Positions 53,676 through 63,181 of a stretch of 64,000 nt of DNA are shown here, piece after piece. Origin of the DNA: Caulobacter endophyticus (GTDB taxonomy: Bacteria > Pseudomonadota > Alphaproteobacteria > Caulobacterales > Caulobacteraceae); NCBI RefSeq assembly GCF_003116815.1, contig NZ_QDKQ01000069.1, positions 62,001 through 126,000 on the forward strand, read 5' to 3'. The notes below the pieces were generated by a model, which was not told where the DNA came from, made no database searches, and saw only the letters and a program-made list of their open reading frames with translations. Position 1 is the first letter of the stretch, and the number at the start of each line of letters is the position of its first letter. Position numbers and translations under genes: made by a program.

Positions 53676-53993
53676 TCAGAGGAACGCCAGGAACGGAACG
53701 CAGATCAGGCCCGCTCCGGCCAGCGCGGTCGCCGCCTTGGGCCGCCACGACAGCAGAAGCACCAGCAAAGGTGCGGCCACGCACATCTGTCCCACCCAGG
53801 CGGTGACGCCCAGCGCCGGTCCCAGCCGCAAGACGGCCACGGCGGCCGACAGCGCCAGAAGCGCCCAGCCCAGCACGCGCAGCACCCGCTGGGGCGGCAG
53901 GACCAGCGGCTCCAGTCCAGGGCGATGCTTCTTCATGGCCAGGGCCAGGCAGGCGAAGGCCGCGAAACTGATCAGGCCGCTCTCATAGGGCAT
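53676..53993 (-). CDS. DUF3325 membrane protein of siderophore-uptake module
   Basis: A 105-residue protein with three membrane helices (ESGLISFAAFACLALAM, LRVLGWALLALSAAVAVLRL, LVLLLSW...AGAGLICVPFLAFL). DUF3325 proteins accompany PepSY-type membrane proteins beside ferric siderophore receptors. The ATG overlaps the PepSY stop by 11 bases. Function unknown. Confidence 0.82.
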   Translation of the reverse strand: MPYESGLISFAAFACLALAMKKHRPGLEPLVLPPQRVLRVLGWALLALSAAVAVLRLGPALGVTAWVGQMCVAAPLLVLLLSWRPKAATALAGAGLICVPFLAFL

Positions 53994-55626
53994 CGGCGTT
54001 CTCCCTGGCCTTGGCCGGCTTCGAGACGGGCGCTGCCGGCTGACCCGCGTGCGCGGCTCGCCGCTCGGGGGGCTTGGGCTTGGCGGACGCCTTCAGCGCC
54101 GCGAGCCCGCACAGGGCGGCGATGGCCAGCATGGCCAGGTCAAAGGCCGCGAACAGACCGTCGCCGGCGCGCAGGCTGGCGATGAGGCCGCGATCGGTTG
54201 TCAGCGCGTTGACGGCCGGCAGGGCGGCGAAGGCGACGGCCGCCAGGCCCAGCGTCTCGATCCAGGCGCGGCGGGCGGGGCGCACCAGCGATACGACCGC
54301 CAGGCCGAACCACGTCCAGAACATCGCCTTGACCTCCAGCTCGGCGCGGCCGGGCAGGTCGGCCGGGATCAGGCGGTTGGCCAGCAGATAGGCGGCCATG
54401 CCGGTCGGCAGGCAGGCGATGACGCCGATGTTCAGCCGCTCGACGAGTCTGAGCCCGAAGAACGGCTTGGCGTTGGGCTTGCGGCGCTTGACCACCCAGA
54501 GAACGAGCCCGGTGCCGACCATGGCCGCGCCGGTCAGTCCCATGAAGAAATAGACCCAGCGCAGGGCCGGGCCGGCGAAATGCCCAAGGTGCAGGGCCAG
54601 CATCACACCGGCCGCCGCGATGGCCGGACCGGGGGAGGGCGATCGCGACAGCTGCTGCCCCGTCGCGCCGGAGAAGGTGATCGAGTCCGGTCGCGCGTTC
54701 AGCCGGCCGGCCGTGGCGCGCAGCAGGGTCACGGTGGCTGCGGCGTCGTTGGGGTTGCGGATGACGATCGTGCGGGGGCGGTCGCCGTTCCACTGGCGGG
54801 CGGCGGCCTCGATCATCGGCGTGACCGGCAGCAGCGGCGCCGGGCGTCCCGACGCCTTGGCTTCGGCCGGGGCGCCGTAGGCGGCGGTCGTGAAGGTGTC
54901 GGGCTTGTCGAAATTGGCCTTGATCGGCCAGGGCATATACATCGCCACCAGCGTGATCAGGCCGGTGTAGGTGATCATCGCGTGAAAGGGCAGGGCCAGC
55001 ACCGCCGAGGCGTTGTGGGCGTCCAGCCAGCTGCGCTGGCCCTTGCTCCAGCGCAGGGTGAAGAAGTCCACGAAGATGCGCTTGTGGGTGATCACGCCCG
55101 AGACGATCGCCGCCAGCATGAACATCGCGCAGACCCCCGCCAGCCAGCGGCCCCACGGGTGTGGGATCTGGAGCTGGAAGTGGAAGCGGTAGAAGTGCTC
55201 GCCGCCGCGGGTGTCGCGAGCCTCCAGCGGCTGGCCGGTGGCGGGATCCAGCTTCAGTTCGGGGCGGCGGGCCGGCGGCTTTTCCGGATTGGGCTTGGCC
55301 CGCGCGAACACCCGCGTCACGCCGGTGCGGTCGTCGGGCAGGTAGATGAACCACTGCTGGTCGTCCGGCGTCGTCGCCTGCAGGTGGCCAATGGCGGCCT
55401 GCGCCGCCTGCTCGGCCGGGACCGCGGACGCGCGCAGCTCGGGCTGCATCCACTGGGTGATCTCGGGGCGGAAATAGCTGGCCGTGCCGGTCAGGAACAT
55501 GGCGAACAGGATCCAGCCGGCCAGCAGGCCCAGCCATGCATGGATCCAAGCCATCGACTGGCGCAGCGCCCGCGCGGGCGGGGCAGGGGCAGGGGCAGAG
55601 GCAGGGAAGGTCGGGCGCACGTTCAT
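53983..55626 (-). CDS. PepSY-domain transmembrane protein (PiuB-like)
   Basis: A 547-residue inner-membrane protein with an N-terminal helix (WIHAWLGLLAGWILFAMFLT), PepSY-type motifs, FHFQLQIPHPWGRWLAGV, ITHKRIFVDFFTLRW and LDAHNASAVLALPFHAMI with several conserved His, and further helices at the C-terminus. The family is thought to reduce or release iron from siderophores in the periplasm. ATG 55626 overlaps the DUF3649 stop as ATGA. Confidence 0.87.
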   Translation of the reverse strand: MNVRPTFPASAPAPAPPARALRQSMAWIHAWLGLLAGWILFAMFLTGTASYFRPEITQWMQPELRASAVPAEQAAQAAIGHLQATTPDDQQWFIYLPDDRTGVTRVFARAKPNPEKPPARRPELKLDPATGQPLEARDTRGGEHFYRFHFQLQIPHPWGRWLAGVCAMFMLAAIVSGVITHKRIFVDFFTLRWSKGQRSWLDAHNASAVLALPFHAMITYTGLITLVAMYMPWPIKANFDKPDTFTTAAYGAPAEAKASGRPAPLLPVTPMIEAAARQWNGDRPRTIVIRNPNDAAATVTLLRATAGRLNARPDSITFSGATGQQLSRSPSPGPAIAAAGVMLALHLGHFAGPALRWVYFFMGLTGAAMVGTGLVLWVVKRRKPNAKPFFGLRLVERLNIGVIACLPTGMAAYLLANRLIPADLPGRAELEVKAMFWTWFGLAVVSLVRPARRAWIETLGLAAVAFAALPAVNALTTDRGLIASLRAGDGLFAAFDLAMLAIAALCGLAALKASAKPKPPERRAAHAGQPAAPVSKPAKARENADAL

Positions 55627-55931
55627 GCTCGGGCTCCCATCAGCACCACCGCTGCGCCGGCGACCAGCGCCGAGCCCCAGATCGCGGCGGCCACGAGCGC
55701 CAGCCGCCGTTCATGGAACGCCCACAAGGCAAGGCCCGCGAACACCAGGAACGACAGGATCATGCCCCAGGCCGAGGCCTCGGCCGGGGCGATCGGCAGC
55801 AGGCGGGCCAGCAGCGAGGCCAGCGCCGCGGCGGCCGCATAGCCGCCGAACAGGGCGGTGACGGCGCGGGCGGTCATCCGCGCCACGCCGGGCCATGCGG
55901 CCGCCTGTTTCGCTGATCGATCGTTGTTCAC
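55623..55931 (-). CDS. DUF3649 membrane protein of siderophore-uptake module
   Basis: A 102-residue protein with three membrane helices (AVTALFGGYAAAAALASLLA, AWGMILSFLVFAGLALWAF, LVAAAIWGSALVAGAAVVLM). Start GTG 55931. DUF3649 proteins form a set with PepSY and DUF3325 proteins next to siderophore receptors, as here. It diverges from the receptor across a 91-base gap with a Fur-like site. Confidence 0.82.
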   Translation of the reverse strand: MNNDRSAKQAAAWPGVARMTARAVTALFGGYAAAAALASLLARLLPIAPAEASAWGMILSFLVFAGLALWAFHERRLALVAAAIWGSALVAGAAVVLMGARA

Positions 55932-55985
55932 TCACCCTCCGAAAGTTGGCTTGCGCCTAACAACTCGTTTCGATAGTTGCAACTC

Positions 55986-56000
55986 ATTATCAATATTATC
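55986..56000. promoter_or_regulatory. Fur-like site between DUF3649 and the siderophore receptor
   Basis: Two ATTATC hexamers (55986-55991 and 55995-56000), read as GATAAT on the other strand, resemble Fur box units. They lie in the divergent AT-rich gap, 23 bases before the receptor start. Confidence 0.5.
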
Positions 56001-56022
56001 GACAATCTTGACGAGGGTCTTC

Positions 56023-58352
56023 ATGGTCATCCGTTCCAAAACCGCGCGTGGCGCGAGCGCCAACGCCCGGGTCTTGCGAGGGCTGGCCGTGACCGTCGCC
56101 GCGGCGGCCGCGCTACAGGGGGTCGGGGCGACCACCGCCTGGGCCGAGGAGGCCGATAGCGATTCCAACACCGTCGAGCGGGTCGAGGTCACCGGCCTGA
56201 AGGCGCGCCGCGCCGCCGCCGGCACCAAGACCGAGACTGCCCTGATCGAGACGCCGCAGAGCATCACCGTCATCGACGGCGACGAGCTTTCGCGCCGCAA
56301 TGTGCAGTCGATCAACCAGGCGCTGGGCTTCGTCGCGGGCGTCTCGCCCAACCAGCGCGGCGGCATGGTCACGCGCTACGACCAGCTGGTCGTGCGCGGC
56401 TTCGCGCCGGGCGTTTTCCTGGACGGCATGCGCCTGATCGCCGGCCCCTATTCGACGCCGCAGATCGACTTCAACCGCATCGACCACATCGACATTGTCA
56501 AGGGGCCCGCCTCGGTGCTGTACGGCAACTCCACGCCGGGCGGCCTCGTGAATCTTGCCAGCAAGCTGCCGGAGGAGGGGAGCTTCGGGCGCATCGAAGG
56601 CCAGCTGGGCAACTTCGACACCCGGCGCGCGGCGGTGGACGTCAACGCCCCGCTCGACAGCCAGGGCAAGTGGCTGGGCCGCGTCCTGGCCGGCTGGCAG
56701 AAGGGCGACGGCATGACCGACGGGACCTTCAGCGAGCGCTATCACATAAGCCCGATGGTGACCTTCGAGCCGACGGCCGACACCAGCCTGACCCTGGTGG
56801 GCGCCTACCAGCGCTCACCCAGCGGCGGCGGCTATTCGGGCGTGCCGGCCTATGGCTCGGTTCTGCCCAACCCGTTCGGCAAGCTGCCGCGCGAGATCAA
56901 CACCGGCGATCCGGGCTATGAGCGCTACGACCACAAGGCAGGCTCCGTGGCGGCCTTCTTCCGCCACGACTTCAACGAGCACCTGACCTTCCGCTCGAAC
57001 GCCCGCTTCCAGAACAACAAGCTATCCTACCGCCAGCTCTATGTGGGCGGCTTCGCCACGACGGGGGTGGGCGCGGCCCGCAACAGCGACTATTCGACGA
57101 TCATTCGCGGCGGCGGCGGGGCCGACGAGGACTTCGACACACTAACCCTCGACAACCAGGTCAGCGCTCGCTTCGAGACCGGCGCGGTCAAGCACCAGGT
57201 CCTGGCCGGCTTCGACTACCAAAAGATCACCGGCGAGAATTTCCAGCAGTTCAACACCGGCCAGTCCAGCAATCCGCTGACCAGCATCCCGACCTGTCGC
57301 TGTTCGCGCCCACCTACGGCGGAACCCTGCCCAGCATGGATCTGACGGTGCTCTCGTCGGCCTATGTGAACACCTACAGCCGCCGTGTGCAGAAGGGCCT
57401 GTACGCCCAGGACCAGATGACGATCGGCCGGCTGCATCTGATCGCCAGCGGCCGCTACGACTGGTACGAGCAGGTCACCGACAACAAGAAGAACAACACC
57501 TCCAGCACGCTGGAGCAGAACGCCTTCACCATGCGGCTGGGCGGCCTCTACGAGCTGGGCGCGGGCCTGGCGCCCTATGTCAGCTATTCGGAGTCCTTCG
57601 AGCCCCAGGCCGGCACGACCTGGCAGGGCGAGGCCTTCGTGCCTGTCACCGGCCGCCAGCTCGAAGCCGGGCTGAAGTACCAGCCAAAGGGCACGTCTGC
57701 GCTGTTCACCCTGGCCGCCTACGAGCTGGAGCGCCGCAAGGCGCCGGTCGCCGATCCGCAGGGCGGCACGAACGGCATTCCGGCCAACTCGCAGATCCAG
57801 ATCGGCGAGGTTCGCGTGCGTGGCGTCGAGCTTGAAGGGCGCGGCGAGGTCTCGCGCGGCCTGAACGTGGTCGCAGCGCTCAGCTACACCGACGCGATCG
57901 TCACCCAGGGCGCGCCGGCCATCGCGGCTACCGCCACCAACAGCGGCACGCCGACCACGACGGGCGCCCGCCAGCTGGGCGTGCCGGAATGGGGGGCCTC
58001 GACCTTCGTCTCCTACGACCTGGGCCGGGCCGGCCGGGCCACGGGAGCAGCGGCGGGCCTGCGCCTGGGCGGCGGCCTGCGCTATGTCGGCGGTTCGGAC
58101 GGTACGACGACCTATGCTGTGATCAACAACGTCACCACCTTCCAGCGCTTCCACACCGACGGCTTCATCCTCGTCGACGCCCTGGTCGGCTATGACCTCG
58201 GCGCGGTCTCGGCCGATCTTAAGGGCTGGGACGCGGCGCTGAACGCGGCCAACCTGTTCGACAAGCGCCACATCTCGGCCTGTCCGTTCAACAACAGCTG
58301 CTACTTCGGCTCGGCGCGAACCGTCACGGCCACCCTGCGCTACAGCTGGTGA
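56023..58352 (+). pseudogene. Siderophore-type TonB-dependent receptor with one frameshift
   Basis: An FhuA/FpvA-like receptor of about 776 residues if intact. The signal peptide ends near AWA. The TonB box region is VERVEVTGLKAR, and the plug has ETPQSITVIDGDELSRRNV and KGPASVLYGNSTPGG. The reading frame breaks at the CCC of 57288-57290. Adding one C gives ...SSNPLTSIPDLSLFAPTYGGT, as expected, and the second frame runs to a proper TLRYSW end. GAGGG precedes the ATG. Either a recent inactivation or a base-calling error at a homopolymer. Confidence 0.82.
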
Positions 58353-58359
58353 CCGGGCT

Positions 58360-58385
58360 GGAGGGCCGGCGTGTGTCGGCCCTCC
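58360..58385 (+). terminator. Hairpin after the siderophore receptor
   Basis: GGAGGGCCG (58360-58368) pairs with CGGCCCTCC (58377-58385) eight bases after the stop. No T-run follows. Confidence 0.5.
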
Positions 58386-58689
58386 GTATCCGCCGGAAAC
58401 GGCGATTCCTTCTATGCAGCCTCGGGGCGTTATGTCCCGCGAGGTGCGAGTAGGTTGTGCGCCCGCCACGCCTCGATCCCGGCGAGTCAAAAAATGGGCT
58501 GGCGCCGATGCAGGCGCGCCACGCTCCGCTCGAAGGGGCGTAGCCCTTACGGAAAGCGGCTTCCAGGCGACCGGGGCCATGGGTCGTCATCTTGCTGTCG
58601 CCTGGCGTGTTTCCCACTGACATCCAAATGTAGCGCCGGTGTCACGCGGCCGACCTAAGCGCCCCCTCGCGTTTCCAAGAGGGGTTCAG
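58386..58689 (+). other. Gene-free stretch upstream of a receptor
   Basis: About 300 bases with no convincing coding frame. Near its end TGACA (58619) and TGTCA (58639) form widely spaced arms resembling the TGACA/TGTCA palindrome at 7963, but the spacing differs. No riboswitch core is recognisable. It presumably holds the promoter and leader of the receptor at 58690. Confidence 0.35.
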
Positions 58690-61287
58690 ATGTCCAAGCC
58701 GTTCGCCGCCAGCCGCCTGCTCGCCGGCCTGCTCGCCACCAGCGCCCTGTCGGCGCCGCTGCTCGCCCACGCCGCCGAGGACGAGGCGCCCAGCGCCGTC
58801 GAGGAGGTGATCGTCACCGGCCAGCGCGAGGCCCAGCGCGCCGCCATCGCCGTCAAACGCGACGCCTTCGTGGTGTCCGACGTCGTCTCGGCCGACGACA
58901 TCGGCAAGCTGCCCGACCACAACACCGCAGCCGCCCTTCGCCGCATTCCCGGCATCTCGGTGATGGAAGACCAGGGCGAGCCGCGGTTCCCGGTCATCCG
59001 CGGCCTGCGCTCGACCTACAACCGCACCACCATCGACGGCGCCCTGGTGGCCTCGGTCGACGAGAGCGGCCGCACCGTGCCGATGGACATCGTGCCCTCG
59101 GTGATGGCCGGCCGTCTGGAAGTCATCAAGACCGTGACGCCCGAGAACGACGGCAACGCCATCGGCGGGGTCATCAACGTCACCACCCGCAGCGCCTTCG
59201 ACGCCGGCCGGCCGTTTTTCAACGGCATGGCCTCGTACGGCAGCTACGAGCGTCACGGCGACGTGCGCAACGACAAGCCCTCCTACCGCCTGGCTTTCGC
59301 CGCCGGCCGCACCTTCGGCGCCGAAGACCAGTGGGGCGTCGTGATCGGCGCCTCGCACGAGCAACTCGACTACGACATCCCTCAGGTCGAGGCCGCCGAT
59401 CCCAGCGTGCGCGAATACACCGCCGCCGGCGTCCCGGTGCTGTCGGGCGCCGCGAACGGCAACGGCATCCAGGTGCCGACCCAGCTTCGCCTGTTCTGGT
59501 ACAACAACACCAAGCAGCGCAGCGGCGTGAACGGCAAGGTCGAGTACCGGCCGACCGACGACTTCCGCTGGGAGGCCTCGGCCCTGTTCTCGCGCATGGA
59601 GGACGACGAGGAGCGCATCGAGTACCGCATCGAGCCGCTCGGCAACGTCGCGGGCCAGACCCAGACCAGCGGCAGCTTCGCCCGCGGCCGCGGCATCATC
59701 CAACTGAACCAGCCGATCACCAAGCGCGAGATCGGCATGGCCCGCACGGGCTTCGCCTGGTCCTTCGCCCCGCAGTGGAAGCTCGACGGCGATCTCGTCT
59801 ACTCGCAGGCGGGCCTGGAGGTGCCCAACCATTCGGTGGAGTTCCGCACCGTCGACGCCCAGGGCGCCAACTACGGCTTCACCTACGATACCTCCAACCC
59901 GCTGTTCCCGATCTTCACCTCGACCAACGAGGCGGCGATGCGCAACCCGGCCAACTACGTGCTGCAGCAGCATCGCGACGCCCTGACCAAGACCGACGAG
60001 AAGACCAGCCAGGCCCGTTTCAACCTGGCCTTCGACGACGACGGCGCCTGGAAGGCCAAGGTCGGGGGCGTGCTGCGCTCGACCCAGCGCGACTTCACCA
60101 GCAGCCAGGTCAACTACCGCGCCGGCACGGGCTTCAGCTACACCCTGGCAGAGGTCGACGTAGCCGGCCCGGACCAGCTGATCGCCGGCCGCTACCGCCT
60201 GACCCCGCGCATCGGCGCGGCCGAGGCCATGGCCTTCTTCAAGGCCAACCGCGACCGCTTCACCACCACCGCTGCCGCGCCGACCGGCAATTACGGCGTC
60301 GACGAGGACATCTATGCCGGCTACGCCCAGGCCAGCTACCAGTTCGGCGACGTCATCCTGCTGGGCGGCCTGCGCTACGAGCACACAAAGGTGTCGTCCA
60401 GCGCCATCCGCAACACCGGCGGCGTTTTGACGCCCACCAGCAACGACGGCTCCTACGACAACTGGCTGCCCAGCGTTCACGTGCAGTGGAAGCCGGCCGA
60501 CAGCTGGATCGTCCGCGCCGCCTGGACCAACACCATCGGCCGCCCCGACTACGGCTCGCTGGCCGCCACCGAGACCCTGAACTTCGACGGCAGCCAACCG
60601 ACCCTGTCGCGCGGCAATCCCGGCCTGAAGGCCCGCGAGAGCAAGGGCCTGGACCTGTCGGTCGAGTTCTATCCGACCGACGGCATGGTCTCGCTGGCGG
60701 TGTTCAGCAAGGATATCAAGAACGAGATCTTCACGCTGAGCTTGACCGAGACGCTTGATGTCGGCCGCGGCTTGGAGACCGTGCTGGTCTCGACCCCGCG
60801 CAACGCCGAGACGGCCAAGATCAAAGGCGTCGAGTTCGCCGTGCAGCAGGCCTTCACCTTCCTGCCCGCGCCGTTCGACGGCTTTGGCTTCAATGGCAAC
60901 GTCACCTGGCTGGACACCGAGTTCACCTTCCTGACCTCGGCCGGTCCGCGCGTCACGGGCCTGTTCCAGCAGCCCGAGATCACCACCAACGAGTCGATCT
61001 ACTACCAGCGCGGCCCGTTCGAGGCCCGGGTGTCGCACAACTACATCGGCGGCCAGCTGGAGACGATCAACGACGCCAACCCCAATTCCGACCAGTACTG
61101 GAAGGGCCGTCATGTGTTCGACGCCAGCCTGTCCTGGCGCTTCGCCGACCACTACACCGTGTTCGTCGAGGGCCAGAACCTCTCCAACACCGGCCGCCAG
61201 GAAGTGACCGGCCCCGGTCGCGGCTACCTGCAGGAATGGGCCAACTACGGCCGCACCTACTGGGTCGGCGCGGCGGTCAGCTTCTAG
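58690..61287 (+). CDS. TonB-dependent receptor, Caulobacter type
   Basis: An 865-residue receptor. AGAGGGG precedes ATG 58690. The signal peptide ends in AHAA and is followed by a TonB-box-like VEEVIVTGQREAQ. The plug has LPDHNTAAALRRIPGISVMEDQGEP and GNAIGGVINVTTRSAF; the barrel ends in GAAVSF. No STN domain. It is followed after 23 bases by the propeller-like protein and then an IclR regulator, suggesting a carbon-source uptake unit. Ligand unknown. Confidence 0.9.
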   Translation: MSKPFAASRLLAGLLATSALSAPLLAHAAEDEAPSAVEEVIVTGQREAQRAAIAVKRDAFVVSDVVSADDIGKLPDHNTAAALRRIPGISVMEDQGEPRFPVIRGLRSTYNRTTIDGALVASVDESGRTVPMDIVPSVMAGRLEVIKTVTPENDGNAIGGVINVTTRSAFDAGRPFFNGMASYGSYERHGDVRNDKPSYRLAFAAGRTFGAEDQWGVVIGASHEQLDYDIPQVEAADPSVREYTAAGVPVLSGAANGNGIQVPTQLRLFWYNNTKQRSGVNGKVEYRPTDDFRWEASALFSRMEDDEERIEYRIEPLGNVAGQTQTSGSFARGRGIIQLNQPITKREIGMARTGFAWSFAPQWKLDGDLVYSQAGLEVPNHSVEFRTVDAQGANYGFTYDTSNPLFPIFTSTNEAAMRNPANYVLQQHRDALTKTDEKTSQARFNLAFDDDGAWKAKVGGVLRSTQRDFTSSQVNYRAGTGFSYTLAEVDVAGPDQLIAGRYRLTPRIGAAEAMAFFKANRDRFTTTAAAPTGNYGVDEDIYAGYAQASYQFGDVILLGGLRYEHTKVSSSAIRNTGGVLTPTSNDGSYDNWLPSVHVQWKPADSWIVRAAWTNTIGRPDYGSLAATETLNFDGSQPTLSRGNPGLKARESKGLDLSVEFYPTDGMVSLAVFSKDIKNEIFTLSLTETLDVGRGLETVLVSTPRNAETAKIKGVEFAVQQAFTFLPAPFDGFGFNGNVTWLDTEFTFLTSAGPRVTGLFQQPEITTNESIYYQRGPFEARVSHNYIGGQLETINDANPNSDQYWKGRHVFDASLSWRFADHYTVFVEGQNLSNTGRQEVTGPGRGYLQEWANYGRTYWVGAAVSF

Positions 61288-61310
61288 GATAGGGGAAAGG
61301 GAGACCGATC

Positions 61311-62111
61311 ATGATCCTTGAACTCATCGCGGCCCTGGCGCTGCAGGCCGAAGCGCCCGCGGCCTCCGCGGCGCCGGCTCGCAAGGCCGAGACCGTCCGC
61401 CGCTACGACGCCGGCGCCAGCCAGGGCGCCGCCGCCGGCCCCAATGACGTCTATTCGGTCAGCAACTGGCGCATCGTCCGCTTCGACAAGAAAACCGGCG
61501 AGAAGCGCGCCGAGTGGACGGGCGACAAGGCCCGCTTCCCGCACATCAACTCGTGCGCGGCGATCGCCAGTGAGCTGGTCTGCGCCAGCTCCAACTTCCC
61601 GGCCACGCCCCACGTCAGCACGGTCGAGATCTTCGACTCCATGACCCTGGCCCACAAGCGCAGCATCTCGCTGGGCCTGGGCACGGGCTCGGTCACCTGG
61701 GTCGACCGTCATGACGGCGCCTGGTGGGCGATGTTCGCCAACTACGACGCCAAGGGCGGCGAGCCCCCGCGCGACCACCGGCACACCACCCTGGTCAAGT
61801 TCGACGACCAATGGCGGCGCCTTGAGGCCTGGGCGCTGCCCGCCACCGTGCTGGAGCGGATCAAGCCGATGAGCATCTCCGGCGGCGGCTGGGGTCCAGA
61901 CGGCAAGCTCTATCTGAGCGGCCACGACCTGCCCGAGCTCTACGTCATGCAACTGCCTATGGGCGGCGGCGTGCTCGACCACCTCGACACCATCGGCATG
62001 GAGGCGGAAGGCCAGGCGATCGATTGGGATGAAGGCGACAAGGGCATGCTCTACGGCATCACCCGCCGTTCGCGCGAGGTGCTTGCGATGCGGGTCCCGC
62101 TGGCGAAGTAG
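61311..62111 (+). CDS. Secreted beta-propeller-like protein
   Basis: A 266-residue protein with a short N-terminal hydrophobic segment (LELIAALALQAEA). Repeated beta motifs such as DVYSVSNWRIVRFDKKTGEK, GSVTWVDRHDGAWWAMF and DGKLYLSGHDLPELYVMQLP suggest a small propeller. No catalytic motif is recognised. It has GGGGAAAGGGAG before its ATG and follows the receptor closely, so it probably acts on or binds the same ligand. Confidence 0.65.
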   Translation: MILELIAALALQAEAPAASAAPARKAETVRRYDAGASQGAAAGPNDVYSVSNWRIVRFDKKTGEKRAEWTGDKARFPHINSCAAIASELVCASSNFPATPHVSTVEIFDSMTLAHKRSISLGLGTGSVTWVDRHDGAWWAMFANYDAKGGEPPRDHRHTTLVKFDDQWRRLEAWALPATVLERIKPMSISGGGWGPDGKLYLSGHDLPELYVMQLPMGGGVLDHLDTIGMEAEGQAIDWDEGDKGMLYGITRRSREVLAMRVPLAK

Positions 62112-62146
62112 TTTCTGCGATCGGTTCGCATCTATGAACACCTAAG

Positions 62147-62175
62147 GAGCCCCGACGCCTTGCGAGTCGGGGCTC
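62147..62175 (+). terminator. Hairpin after the propeller-like gene
   Basis: A 10-bp stem, GAGCCCCGAC (62147-62156) with GTCGGGGCTC (62166-62175), lies 35 bases after the stop; TGGCGTTTC follows. Likely an intrinsic terminator despite a short T-run. Confidence 0.6.
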
Positions 62176-62224
62176 TGGCGTTTCATCATCGGCCGTTATC
62201 GCTTTTCAGCGCGGGGCCAAACCA

Positions 62225-63001
62225 GTGACCGAGTCGGATTCCAAGCAGCGTTCGGGCATCCAGTCGGTCGGCATCGGCCTGCGGGTGCTGGACGTCTTGG
62301 CCACGCTCGACGGTCCGGCCGCGCTGGGCGTGATCGCCCAGGCCTCCGACCTGTCGGCTTCGCAGGCCCACCGCTACCTGGCCAGCCTGGTCGCCTCGGG
62401 CATGGCCAGGCAGGATCCTGCCACCGGCCGTTACGACCTTGGTCCCGGCGCCCTTCGCCTGGGCCTGGGCGCCCTGGCGCGGGTCGACGCCTTCCGCGAG
62501 GCCGATGAGGCCATCACCGCCTTCTCGCGTGAGACCGGTCGCACGGTGCAGATCGCCGCCCTCGGTCCCAGCGGCCCGATCGTCGTGCGCTGGGCAATGG
62601 GCTCGCCGCCGGTCGCCACCTCGTTGATGGTCGGCTCGTCGCTGCCGTTGCTGCGTTCGGCCACGGGCCACGTGTTCCTGGCCTTCCGGCCCGACAGCCA
62701 CACCCGCCACATGGTCGAGCGCGAGACCCAGGCCGAGCGCGGCCTCGCGCCCGTCGACGTCGAGGCCTTGCGTCAAAGGGTGCGGCAGACCGGCTATTCG
62801 GCCATCAGCGGTTCGCTGATCCCGGGCCTGCGGGCCACGGCCCTGCCGATCTTCGATCTGCAGGGCGAGGCGGTCGTCACCGCCACGGTGCTGGCCACCG
62901 ACGCCTTCGTGCCCGACCGGGACGAGGAGGTCCGCCAGGCCCTGGCCGCCGTCTGCGACCAGGTGACCACCACCATCGGCGGCCGCCGGCCGGTGGTTTG
63001 A
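62225..63001 (+). CDS. IclR-family transcriptional regulator
   Basis: A 258-residue regulator. The N-terminal winged HTH covers GLRVLDVLATLDGPAALGVI to LSASQAHRYLASLV; the C-terminal IclR effector domain includes YDLGPGALRLGLGAL, LLRSATGHVFLAF and the end region VTATVLATDAF. Start GTG 62225. IclR proteins usually control catabolic genes for aromatic or sugar-acid substrates; here most likely the upstream receptor unit. Confidence 0.9.
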   Translation: MTESDSKQRSGIQSVGIGLRVLDVLATLDGPAALGVIAQASDLSASQAHRYLASLVASGMARQDPATGRYDLGPGALRLGLGALARVDAFREADEAITAFSRETGRTVQIAALGPSGPIVVRWAMGSPPVATSLMVGSSLPLLRSATGHVFLAFRPDSHTRHMVERETQAERGLAPVDVEALRQRVRQTGYSAISGSLIPGLRATALPIFDLQGEAVVTATVLATDAFVPDRDEEVRQALAAVCDQVTTTIGGRRPVV

Positions 63002-63017
63002 AAGCTTCCTCTTCAGT

Positions 63018-63170
63018 CGTCATCCCGGCCGCAGCGTAGCGGAGAGCCGGGACCCAGGAGGCTGGGCTCGACGCCTGCATTCGTCACCCGGCGCGGTGGA
63101 TAGCGCTCTGCCCGCCGCCCCTGGGTCCCGGCTCTACGGTTCGCTGCGCGAACCTTCGGCCGGGATGACG
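63018..63170. repeat. Large interrupted inverted repeat (REP/MITE-like)
   Basis: CGTCATCCCGGCC (63018-63030) and GGCCGGGATGACG (63158-63170) are exact inverted arms. Inner arms AGAGCCGGGACCCAGG (63043-63058) and CCTGGGTCCCGGCTCT (63120-63135) are also exact. The element fills the gap between the iclR gene and the convergent oxidoreductase. Such elements are dispersed in Caulobacter-type genomes; there is no transposase. Confidence 0.7.
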
Positions 63171-63181
63171 GGCTAGAGCTG

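Noticed and set aside
58386..58689. Cobalamin or other riboswitch upstream of the receptor
   Set aside because: No conserved riboswitch core could be read; only short hairpins are visible.
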